NCBI RefSeq assembly: GCF_002931555.1
Contig: NZ_PSTZ01000007.1
Location: 124,001-188,000, forward strand
DNA length: 64,000 nt
Direction: 5' to 3'
Origin: Pseudoclavibacter sp. RFBB5
GTDB lineage: Bacteria; Actinomycetota; Actinomycetes; Actinomycetales; Microbacteriaceae
Positions 32,850 to 41,651 of this stretch are shown here, piece after piece. Below the pieces are notes generated by a model. That model did no database searches. It was given only the letters and a program-made list of their open reading frames with translations, and was not told the origin of the DNA. How positions within the stretch are numbered: position 1 is the first letter of the stretch; each line of letters starts with the position of its first letter. The position numbers and the translations under genes were made by a program.

Positions 32850-33038
32850 TCAGATGAGGCAGGAGTCGCCCTCGCAGGCTGTGCCCGCGACGCCGAGCAT
32901 CGTGAAGCCACCGGCGGCCGGCGCGACCCCGTCGGCGGGGGCCGCTGCGCCTGCTCCTGGCAGCTCCTCGAGCGTCGTGGTCGTAGTCGTGCTGGTGTCG
33001 CTCGTGCTGGTGTCGCTCATGCCGGTCTCGGCGTTCAT
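32850..33038 (-). CDS. 62-residue Thr/Ala-rich protein with C-terminal Cys-x4-Cys
   Basis: Not recognised. Residues 8-22 are Ser/Thr/Asp-rich with six consecutive Thr, residues 28-43 are Ala/Pro/Gly-rich, then GGFTMLGVAGTACEGDSCLI closes the protein with Cys55 and Cys60. The ATG overlaps the stop of the DsbA/FrnE-type oxidoreductase (ATGA), so synthesis is coupled to it. This suggests a thiol partner or substrate of that enzyme, or a leader-core peptide, both inferred. No signal peptide. A second in-frame ATG at 33020 would give 56 residues. Confidence 0.6.
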   Translation of the reverse strand: MNAETGMSDTSTSDTSTTTTTTLEELPGAGAAAPADGVAPAAGGFTMLGVAGTACEGDSCLI

Positions 33039-33757
33039 GCGTTCGCCTCGTCGCGGTCGCTCGTGACCTTGGCGAGGACCTCCGCGAAGGTTGCTGCTTC
33101 CTGCGCGCCGGAGACGCCGTACTTGCCGTCGATGACGAAGAACGGCACGCCCTGGATGCCGTAGGCCTGCGCCTGCTGCTGGTCGGCGAGCACGTCGTCG
33201 TGGTGCACACGCTCCTCCAGAGCGTGGACGGCCGCGGCCCGGTCGAGTCCGAGTTCTTCTGCGAGGTCGGCGAGCACGGCGATATCGCTGAGGTCACGCC
33301 CCTCGACGAAGTACGCCTTGAGGAGTTGCTCCTTTGCCTCGAGCTGGCGGCCGTTCGCCTTGGCGAAATGGATGAGCTCGTGGGCGCGCACAGTGTTCAC
33401 GTGCTGCACGGAGTCGAAGTCGTAGTCGAGGCCGACGTCTTTCGCGATGCCGGTTACACGGTCGAGCATCTGCTCCACCTGCACGAGGGGGAGTCCCTTG
33501 CGCTCGGCGAGGTACTCGGTCGTCGACCCGTGGAAGTCGATGGGCGTATCGGGGGAGAGCTCGTAGCTGTGGTACTCGACCTCCACGGCCGGGGCGTCGC
33601 CCGACGCGGAGAACTGCTCGATACCGCTCTCCAGCTTCCGCTTCCCGATGTAGCACCAGGGGCACGCGATGTCCGACCAGATGTCGATGCGGATCGGTGC
33701 CTGCTCTGGGCTGGCTTGCGGAGAGGTCTGGGGTGCGTTCTGCGCTGCTGTCGTCAC
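33035..33757 (-). CDS. DsbA-family (FrnE-type) dithiol oxidoreductase
   Basis: 240 residues: IDIWSDIACPWCYIGKRKLE with the active-site CPWC (Cys32, Cys35), a long helical insert, and the cis-Pro region GIQGVPFFVIDGKYGVSGAQ. FrnE-type proteins are cytoplasmic disulfide oxidoreductases linked to oxidative-stress tolerance; no export signal is seen here. The reading frame is open to 33961 but the extra residues are unlike the family; GTG at 33757 or 33763 are the likely starts. Coupled to the 62-residue Cys-ending protein. Confidence 0.85.
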   Translation of the reverse strand: MTTAAQNAPQTSPQASPEQAPIRIDIWSDIACPWCYIGKRKLESGIEQFSASGDAPAVEVEYHSYELSPDTPIDFHGSTTEYLAERKGLPLVQVEQMLDRVTGIAKDVGLDYDFDSVQHVNTVRAHELIHFAKANGRQLEAKEQLLKAYFVEGRDLSDIAVLADLAEELGLDRAAAVHALEERVHHDDVLADQQQAQAYGIQGVPFFVIDGKYGVSGAQEAATFAEVLAKVTSDRDEANA

Positions 33758-33843
33758 ACGCACTGCAACCGGGCCCGCTCCGCGGCTATTCCCGGCTGCG
33801 TTCGCAGCTGTTCCGGGCCCCCTTCGCAGATACCCCCACTCGG

Positions 33844-33860
33844 CTGCCCGCACCGGGCAG
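33844..33860. terminator. Terminator-like hairpin after the HNH gene
   Basis: CTGCCCG-CAC-CGGGCAG, perfect 7-bp stem, about 37 nt beyond the stop of the minus-strand HNH gene. A second small hairpin GCTGCG-TT-CGCAGC is at 33795-33808. Confidence 0.4.
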
Positions 33861-33896
33861 GAACCATCTCGCCATGCTCTCTCGCAACCGGCGAGC

Positions 33897-35428
33897 CTAG
33901 AAAGGCGGTGGTTTTGGAGCGTGTGGGCGCGGAGGCAGGTCATCTCCTGGTGGGTGGTCATCCGTCGTCGTAGTCGCCGTCGCTGATGCTGCTCCGGGCG
34001 TTGGGCTCCCCGAAGCCATCCGTGGGAGCTCGTCGCTTGGTCTGAAGATCACGTCGTAGGGTTCGGGTCGGTCGATGTAGATCTTCCCGCTGGGTGTGGT
34101 CCATTTGAGGACGCCGCCGCCGAGTTGTCGGACTTTCCAGGCGGTGTGGTGTTTCACGATGTGGTGTGCGAGGCAGAAGTCGCTGAGGTTCCAGACGGCG
34201 GTCTCGCCGCCGTATTGGTGGTCCTTGGTGTGGTCGAGTTCGCATCTGGCTGCGGGTTGTCGGCAGCCGATGAAGCGGCAGTGGATGTCGCGGGCTTGGA
34301 GGAACGCCCGCATCGCCGTGGTCGGCTTGTACGAGTCGACGGCCTGCACTGCGCCCGTCACGGGGTGCGTGAGCACGCGGATGAAGGCTGGGGCGGTGGC
34401 GGCGAGGCGTTTCGCCTCCTCGAGCGGCATGGGGGACATGCCATCGAGCAGCGCCGGGGCAAGGCCCGTGCTGCCTGGGCCGCCGGTGTTGGGGCCGGCC
34501 AGCATCGTCGTCGCGGGGATGCTGATGTGCGCGATGGCTTGGATGCCCTTCGCGAGGCTCGCCGCCATGGGGTCGCTCGTGAGGAGCATGTCCGCGATGA
34601 CGTCGGACATGACCTGATCGAGGGTGCGTTCGTCGGGCGCGAGGGCCGTGCTGTCTCTACCGCTCGCCGCGTGCGACGGGTTCGCGTTCGCGTCGGCTGC
34701 TGCGCCCGCTCCGGTTGCCGCCTGCGCGCCGGGCTTGGGGCGGGCCTTGATGATCGCTTTCCCCTGCTTCCGTGCCCGGTCGAGGACCGCGTTCGCGACG
34801 AACGAGCTCATCAGCACGCGGAGCACGCTCATGCCGTCGCCGAGATCCTCGACCGTCGCGCGGCGGCGCTTCTTCGCTCGCTCGTAGCGGTCGTCGATGG
34901 ACTCCCCGGTGAGCTCCTCCGCGACCCGCTCGGCCGCCTTCTGCAACGCTCTCGGCGGCAACGGCTCCACCCGCACCCGCTCCAGCATGACCTGCAGGAA
35001 TTCCGCGCGCCGCGCGGACTGCTCGGCTGGGTCCGCATGGTTCACCTTCAACCCGACACTCGCGAGCGTGGTCACCTGCGCGGGAGTCGCCAGGTTCTCC
35101 TCGAGCGCGAGGGCCAGTGCCGGGAACTCGCGTAACGTCACCGACGCGGACGCGAGGTGCCAGCGGCGAGCTTCACGAGCAGCCCCACCTCGTTCGCGAT
35201 CGACCTCACGTGCATCGCCGACTCCGCACATCCCTCAGCGACATCGAGTGCGTGCCCGAACTCGTACGCCGCCGCGTGCGCCCGCAACTGCAGCGCGGTG
35301 CCAGCCGCCAGCATCGCCGCAGCCGCCTCCTCCAGAGCCAGAACCTCCGACCGCCGCGCCGCGACCGACCCCGGATCCGAGGGATCGAACCCCAGGCCCG
35401 GAACGTGGCCATCGCGGTGCTGCTGCAT
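33897..35428 (-). pseudogene. DUF222-HNH endonuclease gene broken by a frameshift
   Basis: DUF222 proteins with a C-terminal HNH nuclease occur in many copies in Microbacteriaceae. Here the first about 90 codons (from the ATG at 35428, MQQHRDGHVPGLGF) end at a stop at 35138, while the rest of DUF222 and the HNH motif (RCELDHTKDHQYGGETAVWN...CLAHHIVKHH) continue in another frame open from 35231 to 33897. The frames join near 35157-35173 if one base is restored; the total length of 1532 nt is not a multiple of three. Either a decayed gene, a sequencing error, or a programmed -1 shift; no clear slippery sequence is seen. TAGGGT 7 nt upstream sets the start. Confidence 0.75.
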
Positions 35429-35435
35429 GCCCCCA

Positions 35436-35441
35436 ACCCTA
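35436..35441 (-). promoter_or_regulatory. Leaderless-type -10 box TAGGGT
   Basis: TAGGGT on the minus strand, 7 nt before the ATG at 35428. The gap to 35625 otherwise holds only the hairpin at 35580-35604. Confidence 0.5.
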
Positions 35442-35579
35442 CGGAGCACCACCGACATTCTGCGGGTTCGTGGATAACTTCCTCACCCGTGAGTTGCTCT
35501 CCACGGGCTCACGCGCTGGCTATCACCTGATCTGGACGCGACTTCAGCGAGCTGTGTTCGTATGTATGCCACGAAGGCG

Positions 35580-35604
35580 AGCAGTTCAAGCAAGTGAACT
35601 TGCT
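35580..35604 (-). terminator. Terminator-like hairpin after umuC
   Basis: Reading the minus strand, AGCAAGTTCA-CTTGCT-TGAACTGCT begins about 22 nt after the umuC stop. Stem of 9-10 bp with one bulge, no T-run. Confidence 0.4.
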
Positions 35605-35625
35605 GTAACTCCGGGGTCCCCGCAC

Positions 35626-36930
35626 TCACTCCGCCTTGACGACGGCCAGCTCATCCCAGTGCGTCGTGGCGCGCGGCGAGATCATCTCGCGACGCATCGT
35701 CCAGCTGCGTCCACCTCGAAGACCGGCGACGCCGAGGCCAAGCGACTCCTGCCCGAACTTCGCGGCGACGGCGTCGAGGGCTTCTCCCACGCGCCGGTCC
35801 TCGCTGCGCTCGCCGAAGATGTCGAGCGCGGCGTACGAGTCGCGGGCGACGAACTCGAACAGCGAGACGCCCACGCGCACGTACTTCAGGTCGCTGCGCA
35901 GTTGCGGGCCCAGGGCCGTGGCGGCCGCCCGGAACAGAACGACCGGGTCGTCCGTCGGCTCGGGGAACGCGACGGAGACGGCGTGCGACTCGTGCCCCTC
36001 GCGGAAGGGGGAGGTGGCCGCGTAGCAGCTCATCGCCCGGGCCAGCGAGCCCTGGGACCGCAGGCGGGCTGAGGCGCGCTGCGTGTACACGGAGAGCACC
36101 TCCTCGAGTTCCTGCACCGTCGAGATGGGCACGGCGAACGATCTCGAGAACTGGATCTGCTCGCGTTCCGACGGCACCTCGTCGATGGGGAGGCAGTCGA
36201 TGCCGCGGAGCTCCTGCACGACACGCTCCTGCACGACCCCGTAGCGTCGCCGGATGGCGGTCGGCGACGATTCGCGGAGGTCGAGGGCGGTGCGGATGCC
36301 GAGTCCCACGTACTTCGCGGCCATCTTGCGGCCGACGCCCCACACATCGCCGACGTCGATCGTGCCGAGGATGCCGCTCAGCTGCTCCCGACCGTAGGCG
36401 TCGAGGTGGCAGACCCCGCCGAGCGACGGCTCGGACTTGGAGCCGCGGTTCGCGAGCTTGGCGAGGGTCTTGCTCGGCGCGATGCCGATGCTGACGGGGA
36501 TGCCGATGAGCTTGCGCATGGCGACCCTGATCTCGCGCGCGACGGCGAGCGCCTCCGCGCGGCGGCCCGGAAGGCGGATGAAACTCTCGTCGATCGAATA
36601 GACCTCCTGCGACGGCGTGTACCGGCCGAGGAGCTCGATCGTGCGCGCGTTGATGTCGCCGTAGAGCTCGTAGTTGCTCGAGCGGGCGACGACGCCCTTC
36701 ATCGCGGCCTCCGGCGCGATGGCCTGCCATGGGGCGCCCATCGGGATTCCCGCGGCCTTCGCCTCCTCTGAGCGCGCGATCACGCATCCGTCGTTGTTGG
36801 AGAGCACGACGATGGGCGTGCCCTCGAGGCTCGGGTCGAAGATGCGCTCGCAGGATGCGTAGAAGTTGTTGGCGTCGACGATCGCGATCGCTGACTGTGG
36901 CGCGTCGCGAGTCTGGCTCGCCTCAGACAC
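35626..36930 (-). CDS. umuC: Y-family DNA polymerase V-type catalytic subunit UmuC
   Basis: 434 residues. Catalytic carboxylates are Asp19 in IVDANNFYASCERI and Asp114-Glu115 in YSIDESFIRL. The little-finger domain follows, and the C-terminal segment SPRATTHWDELAVV matches the UmuC-specific tail. It carries out error-prone translesion synthesis. The GTG at 36930 lies within the umuD gene (8-nt overlap); the frame is open further upstream, but that part is the umuD shadow. Partner UmuD is encoded directly before it. Confidence 0.92.
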   Translation of the reverse strand: MSEASQTRDAPQSAIAIVDANNFYASCERIFDPSLEGTPIVVLSNNDGCVIARSEEAKAAGIPMGAPWQAIAPEAAMKGVVARSSNYELYGDINARTIELLGRYTPSQEVYSIDESFIRLPGRRAEALAVAREIRVAMRKLIGIPVSIGIAPSKTLAKLANRGSKSEPSLGGVCHLDAYGREQLSGILGTIDVGDVWGVGRKMAAKYVGLGIRTALDLRESSPTAIRRRYGVVQERVVQELRGIDCLPIDEVPSEREQIQFSRSFAVPISTVQELEEVLSVYTQRASARLRSQGSLARAMSCYAATSPFREGHESHAVSVAFPEPTDDPVVLFRAAATALGPQLRSDLKYVRVGVSLFEFVARDSYAALDIFGERSEDRRVGEALDAVAAKFGQESLGLGVAGLRGGRSWTMRREMISPRATTHWDELAVVKAE

Positions 36931-37384
36931 GGTGCAGGCACCTCGTGACGACGCCCCACACGGTGAGCTCGCTGAGCTCCTCGAGCACGATGTCGGCGTA
37001 GGCGGGGTTCTCGGGCACCAGCCGTACGCGGCCGTGGTCGAATCGAAGGCGCTTGACGGTGAGCTCGCCATCGACGACGGCGATGACGACGTTGCCGTCG
37101 TGCGGTTCGAGTGATCGGTCGACGATGATCTCGTCGCCGTCGAAGATGCCGGCCCCGATCATGCTGTCACCGCTGACGCGCACGATGAAGGTCGCAGCGG
37201 GATCGTTGATGAGGTGCCGGTTAAGGTCGACGGGGCCCGAGTAGTAGCCCTGCGCGGGAGATGGGAAGCCGGCGGGCACGGCCTCCTCGGCACGTTCCGC
37301 GAGCGGCGCCCGCGACTCCGAGCTGCTCGCGCCCTCAGCGGGCAGCGAGACGGAGGCGAGGACTTCGACGCCTGCATCGCTCAT
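36923..37384 (-). CDS. umuD: UmuD-type self-cleaving S24 peptidase
   Basis: 153 residues. Cleavage site Ala38-Gly39 in PAGFPSPAQG, catalytic Ser74 in SGDSMIG and Lys111 in ELTVKRLR. RecA-stimulated autocleavage activates it as the partner of UmuC. AGGAGGCGG lies before the ATG. I see no actinobacterial SOS box (GAAC-N4-GTTC) in the 54-nt gap behind it, where an iron-uptake operon ends; readthrough from that operon or a hidden promoter must be considered. Confidence 0.9.
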   Translation of the reverse strand: MSDAGVEVLASVSLPAEGASSSESRAPLAERAEEAVPAGFPSPAQGYYSGPVDLNRHLINDPAATFIVRVSGDSMIGAGIFDGDEIIVDRSLEPHDGNVVIAVVDGELTVKRLRFDHGRVRLVPENPAYADIVLEELSELTVWGVVTRCLHRV

Positions 37385-37405
37385 GCGCCGCCTCCTGTCC
37401 TTCGT

Positions 37406-37428
37406 CCGGCAGGCGGGCCCGGTGCCGG
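37406..37428 (-). terminator. Weak hairpin between the iron ATPase gene and umuD
   Basis: CCGGCA-11 nt-TGCCGG with GGGCCC in the loop. Possible terminator of the iron operon, no T-run. Confidence 0.3.
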
Positions 37429-37438
37429 CGCGCGTGCA

Positions 37439-38299
37439 TCACACGGTTGTGCGAGCACCAATTGTCGCGGATGAACCTTCGGAGTGCGTGACGGATGCGC
37501 CCGGCGCGTGGTGTCGTCCGATCGGCACCATGAGGGGCCGGCCGGAGACGGGGTCCTCGACGACGAGGCTCTCGAGGCCGAACACGGCGCGAACGGTGTC
37601 GACCGTGAGGACGTCACCGGGCCGACCGGCCGCGTGGAGTCCGCCGTCGGCGAGCGCGATGAGGTGGTCGGCGTAGCGTGCGGCCAGGTTGAGGTCGTGC
37701 AGCACCATGACGATGGTGGTGCCCCGCGAGCGGTTCAGATCGGTGAGCAGGTCGAGCACCTCGACCTGGTGGCTGACGTCGAGGAAGGTCGTCGGCTCGT
37801 CGAGCAGCAGGAGGTCGGTCTGCTGGGCGAGCGCCATCGCGATCCACACACGCTGGCGCTGCCCGCCGGAGAGCTCGTCGACGTGCCGGTCGGCGAGCGC
37901 CGTCGTCTCGGTCGCCTCGAGGGCAGCGGCGACGGCGAGGTCGTCGTCGTGGCTCCACCTGGAGAGGAGGTTCTGGTGCGGGTGGCGGCCGCGGCCCACG
38001 AGGTCGGCGACCGTGATGCCCTCCGGGGCGATCGGCGACTGCGGCAGGAGTCCGAGCATCCGCGCCAGCTGCTTCGCCGGCGTCTTGTGCACTTCCTTGC
38101 CGTCGAGGAGCACGTGCCCGTCTCGCGGCGAGAGGAGCCGCGACATGGAGCGCAGCAGGGTCGACTTGCCGCACGCGTTCGCGCCGACGATGGCCGTGAC
38201 CTTGCCTGGCGGCACGAGGAGGTCGAGCTCATCGATGACGACTCGGTCGCCGTAGCCGAGGCTCAGCTTCTCGACGAGGAGGGTGTGGTCTGCGGTCAT
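37439..38299 (-). CDS. Iron-siderophore ABC transporter ATPase (FecE/FepC type)
   Basis: 286 residues. Walker A GANACGKS (39-46), LLPQSPIAPEGITVADLVGRGR after the Q-loop, signature LSGGQRQR, Walker B LLLLDEPTTFLD and switch His in VMVLHDLN. It energises ferric-siderophore import. The ATG overlaps the stop of the permease gene by 4 nt. Last gene of a four-gene operon. The C-terminus has a tail of about 30 residues not needed for the domain. A close paralogue begins the partial operon at 63368-64000. Confidence 0.93.
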   Translation of the reverse strand: MTADHTLLVEKLSLGYGDRVVIDELDLLVPPGKVTAIVGANACGKSTLLRSMSRLLSPRDGHVLLDGKEVHKTPAKQLARMLGLLPQSPIAPEGITVADLVGRGRHPHQNLLSRWSHDDDLAVAAALEATETTALADRHVDELSGGQRQRVWIAMALAQQTDLLLLDEPTTFLDVSHQVEVLDLLTDLNRSRGTTIVMVLHDLNLAARYADHLIALADGGLHAAGRPGDVLTVDTVRAVFGLESLVVEDPVSGRPLMVPIGRHHAPGASVTHSEGSSATIGARTTV

Positions 38300-39408
38300 A
38301 GTGAGCCTCCCGCGCGGTTCGTGCGGATGATCAGGTAGATGAGGAACGGTGCGCCGAGCACGCCGGTCACGACGCCGACGGGGTAGCGGGTGCCGAGGAG
38401 GAACTGGCCGACGAGGTCGGCGACGAGCACCAGCAGCGCGCCGACGAGCCCGGCGGGGATGAGGAGCGACCCGCCCCCGCCGAAGAGGCGCGCGGCGATG
38501 GGGCCGGCCAGGAAGGCGACGAACGCGATGGGGCCGGCAGCGGCCGTCGCGAACGACAGCACGCCGACCGCCGTGACGATGACGACGAGCCTCGTGCGGT
38601 TGACGCGCACCCCGAGGGCGGCCGCCGTATCGTCGCCGAGCTGCGTCGCGGCGAGGCTGCGGCTCTGCGCGAGGAGGATGGGCACGAGCGCGACGATCGC
38701 TATGGCCACCGGCGTGATGGCGTTCCAGGATGCGCCGTTCAGGCTGCCGTTGAGCCAGCGCAGCGCCTCCTGCAGATCCCACTGCGCCGCCTGCGAGAGC
38801 ACGTAGTTGGTGATGCTGTCGAGCATGGCCGCGATGCCGATGCCGATGAGGATGAGCCTCGTGCCGGTGACGCCGCCCTTGAACGACAGCACGTAGATGA
38901 GGATCGCGACGCCGAGCCCGACGAAGATCGCGAAGAACGACACCTCGCTCGCGCCGAGCGACAGGGTGATGATGCCGAACGCGGCCGCAGCGCTCGCGCC
39001 GGAGGAGATGCCGATGATGTCGGGGCTCGCGAGCGGGTTGCGCAGCATGGTCTGGAAGGTGACGCCGGCGAGCCCGAACGAGAGGCCGGCGAGGATCGCG
39101 AGCACGGCGCGGGGGAGCCGGAGGCGCCCGATCGTGAAGGTCGCGCCCTGCACGTCCTGGCCCAGGATGACGGCGACGACCTGGTCGATGCCGTAGAACG
39201 TCTGCCCGTACATGAGCGAGAACACGAAGACGGCTGCGATGAGCGTGACCAGCACGAGCATGAGCAGGCGGCGGCGCGCCGCGCGTCGGCCGCGGCTGGC
39301 GGCGACGGCGCGGGCTGTCGCCTCGATCGCCGAATTCGGCGAGGACGGTGCCAGGGACTTGGGGGACGAGGCGGGAGAGCGCTGCCCGGATGCACGCGTT
39401 GCGGTCAC
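38296..39408 (-). CDS. Iron-siderophore ABC transporter permease (FecCD/FepG family)
   Basis: 370 residues, eight to ten membrane segments after an N-terminal hydrophilic region of about 45. Family motifs RLPRAVLAILAGLSFGLAGV, NPLASPDIIGISSGAS, and the coupling helix ALGVRVNRTR are visible; it ends with the usual GVVTGVLGAPFLIYLIIR. GTG at 39408 overlaps the stop of the other permease (GTGA). Forms the membrane heterodimer with 39405-40451. Confidence 0.92.
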   Translation of the reverse strand: MTATRASGQRSPASSPKSLAPSSPNSAIEATARAVAASRGRRAARRRLLMLVLVTLIAAVFVFSLMYGQTFYGIDQVVAVILGQDVQGATFTIGRLRLPRAVLAILAGLSFGLAGVTFQTMLRNPLASPDIIGISSGASAAAAFGIITLSLGASEVSFFAIFVGLGVAILIYVLSFKGGVTGTRLILIGIGIAAMLDSITNYVLSQAAQWDLQEALRWLNGSLNGASWNAITPVAIAIVALVPILLAQSRSLAATQLGDDTAAALGVRVNRTRLVVIVTAVGVLSFATAAAGPIAFVAFLAGPIAARLFGGGGSLLIPAGLVGALLVLVADLVGQFLLGTRYPVGVVTGVLGAPFLIYLIIRTNRAGGSL

Positions 39409-40451
39409 AGGGCACGCACCTTCGAGCGGCGGACGATCCAGATGAAGATGGGGGCTCCGATGATGGCCGTGATGATGCCGACGTCGATCTCGGAGGGGCG
39501 CGTGAGGATGCGGCCGAGCACGTCGGCCCCCGTCAGCAGCGACGCGCCGACGACGGCGGAGAACGGCAGCACCCAGCGGTGGTCGACGCCGAACATGAGG
39601 CGGCAGGCGTGCGGCACGACGAGGCCGACGAACGCGATGGGTCCCGTGACGGCGGTGGCGGCACCGCAGAGGATGACGGCGCCGAGGGCCGCGGCGCCTC
39701 GAGTGAGCGCGACCTTCTCGCCGAGGCCCGCCGCGAGGTCGTCGCCGAGCGCGAGCGAGTTGAGCCCCTTCGCGGAGAGGAGGCTGATGAGGAACCCGAC
39801 GACGAGGAAGGGGAGCACCTGCGAGATGCTGTCCCAGGTTCCGCCGCCGACGCCGCCGATCTGCCACGACCTGGCGCTCTGGCTGATGTCGCCGCGGGGC
39901 AGGATGATGGCCGTCACGAATGAGGCGAGCGCCGCGGAGGTCGCCGCGCCCGCGAGTGCGAGCTTGAGCGGTGTCGCGCCGCCTCTGCCGAGCGAGCCGA
40001 CCACGTAGACGAAGACGGCCGCGATGGCGGCGCCCGTGATGGCGACCCAGATGAAGCTGGACGCGGAGGTCAGACCGAAGTAGGCGATGCCGGTGACGAC
40101 GGCGAGGGATGCTCCCATGTTGACGCCGAGGATGCCCGGGTCGGCGAGCGGGTTGCGCGTCACGCCCTGCATGACAGCGCCGGACACACCGAGTGCGGCG
40201 CCCACCGCGACGGCGAGGAAGGTACGCGGGATGCGTTTCGCGACCGCGGCCTCGTCGAAGCCGTCGGTCGAACCGCCGAGCGCGGCCACCGCATCCGCCC
40301 AGCTGACGTCGCGCGAGCCGATCATGACGGAGACGACGACAAGCGCCCCCAACGAGGCCAGCGCGAGGACGAACCACAGCGCCCGCAGCCGCCGGGGACG
40401 TCGCACGGTGGCGACACCCCCGGCGGCTGCGGGAGGAGCGGTGAGGGTCAC
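39405..40451 (-). CDS. Iron-siderophore ABC transporter permease (FecCD/FepD family)
   Basis: 348 residues with RIPRTFLAVAVGAALGVSGA, VTRNPLADPGILGVNMGAS and the coupling helix region SLALGDDLAAGLG, then the closing GIITAIIGAPIFIWIVRR. Begins with GTG at 40451 overlapping the stop of the binding-protein gene. Pairs with the following permease in a siderophore importer. Confidence 0.92.
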   Translation of the reverse strand: MTLTAPPAAAGGVATVRRPRRLRALWFVLALASLGALVVVSVMIGSRDVSWADAVAALGGSTDGFDEAAVAKRIPRTFLAVAVGAALGVSGAVMQGVTRNPLADPGILGVNMGASLAVVTGIAYFGLTSASSFIWVAITGAAIAAVFVYVVGSLGRGGATPLKLALAGAATSAALASFVTAIILPRGDISQSARSWQIGGVGGGTWDSISQVLPFLVVGFLISLLSAKGLNSLALGDDLAAGLGEKVALTRGAAALGAVILCGAATAVTGPIAFVGLVVPHACRLMFGVDHRWVLPFSAVVGASLLTGADVLGRILTRPSEIDVGIITAIIGAPIFIWIVRRSKVRAL

Positions 40452-41485
40452 TGGACCTTGTCGGCTGCCTGCGAGAGGAGTGCGACGTAGTCGTCGAGGA
40501 TCCAGGAGATGGAGAGCGGCGTGGGGTTCGCGGCCGTACCGAGGGGCTCGGTGCCCGGCAGGTTGACGATCGAGCCGTTCGCGACGGCGGGGATCTGCGA
40601 GAGGACCGGGTCGCCCTGGAGGGTTTGGACGAGCTCCTCGCCGCCGTAGGTGACGATGATCTCGACGTCGGCGAGCGTGTCGGTCTGCTCGGCACTGATG
40701 GTCTGCGAGAACTGGTCGGTGCTCGCGGAGGCATCGACGAGGCTCTGCGGGAAGGTCATGCCGAGGTCCTCGAAGAAGGCGCTGCGCGTATCGTGCGTCG
40801 TGTAGAAGCTGACCTGGCTGAGGTCGGTCTCGTCCACGTGCGTGAGGAACATCGTCTTCTTGCCCTGGATGGACGGGTACTTCGCGGCCGTGGCCTCGAT
40901 CTCGCCCTCGAGCTCGGTGATGAGCGCGTCACCCTCGGCCTGGAGGCCCATGCCCTGGCTGTTGAGGCGGATCATGTCGCGCCACGAGGTCGCCCAGGCC
41001 GTCTCCGGGTAGGCGACGACCGGCGCGATCTCGGAGAGCGTGTCGTAGTCCTCCTGCGTGAGGCCCGAGTAGGCGGCGAGGATGACGTCGGGGTTCGTGT
41101 CGGCGACGGCCTCGAAGTCGACGCCGTCGGTCTCGTCGAAGAGCACGGGCGTCTCGCCGCCGAGCTCGTCGAGCTTCTCGCTCACCCAGGGGAGGATGCC
41201 GTCGCCGTTGTCGTCGCCGAAGTCCGCGCGGGCCATGCCGACGGGGACGACGCCGAGCGCGAGGGGGACTTCCTGGTTCGCCCAGTTGACGGTCGCGATA
41301 CGCTCCGGCTTCTCGGTGATCTCGGTCGTGCCGAGCGCGTGCTCGATGGTGATCGGCGTGAAGTCGCCGCTCGCCGAACCGGGCTCCGCGCCGGTGTCGG
41401 CGGCAGGGGAGGTCGAGCAGGCGGCGAGGCCTGCGGTGAGCAACGCGGTCGCAGCGAGCGCGACGAGCTTGGAGGCGCGGGGCAT
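40448..41485 (-). CDS. Iron-siderophore ABC transporter substrate-binding lipoprotein
   Basis: 345 residues of the FecB/FepB class III binding-protein fold. The signal ends at TAGLAAC (lipidated Cys), followed by a short linker and ITIEHALGTTEITEKPERIATVNW, typical for siderophore-binding proteins. Two lobes are joined by a long helix as expected. GAAAGGA precedes the ATG at 41485. First gene of the operon, about 120 nt after an iron-box promoter, so it is expected to be made under iron limitation. Confidence 0.92.
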   Translation of the reverse strand: MPRASKLVALAATALLTAGLAACSTSPAADTGAEPGSASGDFTPITIEHALGTTEITEKPERIATVNWANQEVPLALGVVPVGMARADFGDDNGDGILPWVSEKLDELGGETPVLFDETDGVDFEAVADTNPDVILAAYSGLTQEDYDTLSEIAPVVAYPETAWATSWRDMIRLNSQGMGLQAEGDALITELEGEIEATAAKYPSIQGKKTMFLTHVDETDLSQVSFYTTHDTRSAFFEDLGMTFPQSLVDASASTDQFSQTISAEQTDTLADVEIIVTYGGEELVQTLQGDPVLSQIPAVANGSIVNLPGTEPLGTAANPTPLSISWILDDYVALLSQAADKVQ

Positions 41486-41603
41486 GGTGTCCTTTCGGGG
41501 GTGGACCTGAGGAGCTTCCCGCACAACGATCGCCGCCGCAGTACGGCAGCGACGGCGGACGGGTCGTCGAAGTCGGTGGCAGCCTCGACCCGAGAGCGGG
41601 TCC

Positions 41604-41651
41604 GGTTAGGCGTGCCTTACCAAAGCTAGGCGACGCGGGTCTGCTTTGCAA
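41604..41651 (-). promoter_or_regulatory. Iron-regulated promoter with DtxR/IdeR-like box
   Basis: On the minus strand: -35 TTGCAA (41646-41651), 17-nt spacer, -10 TAGCTT (41623-41628), then GGTAAGGC-AC-GCCTAACC (41604-41621), an 18-bp near-palindrome resembling IdeR/DtxR sites. Placement just after the -10 box fits repression by the iron-loaded regulator. The remainder of 41486-41751 shows no gene. Confidence 0.6.

Noticed and set aside
35157-35173. Programmed frameshift site in the HNH gene
   Set aside because: No X-XXY-YYZ heptamer or downstream pseudoknot is apparent; simple decay or a sequence error is likelier.
36931-37071. N-terminal extension of UmuC
   Set aside because: In-frame codons upstream of 36930 overlap umuD and do not resemble Y-family polymerases.
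38296-40734. 812-codon minus-strand reading
   Set aside because: Only its last 370 codons are the permease; the rest runs out of frame through the second permease and the binding-protein gene.
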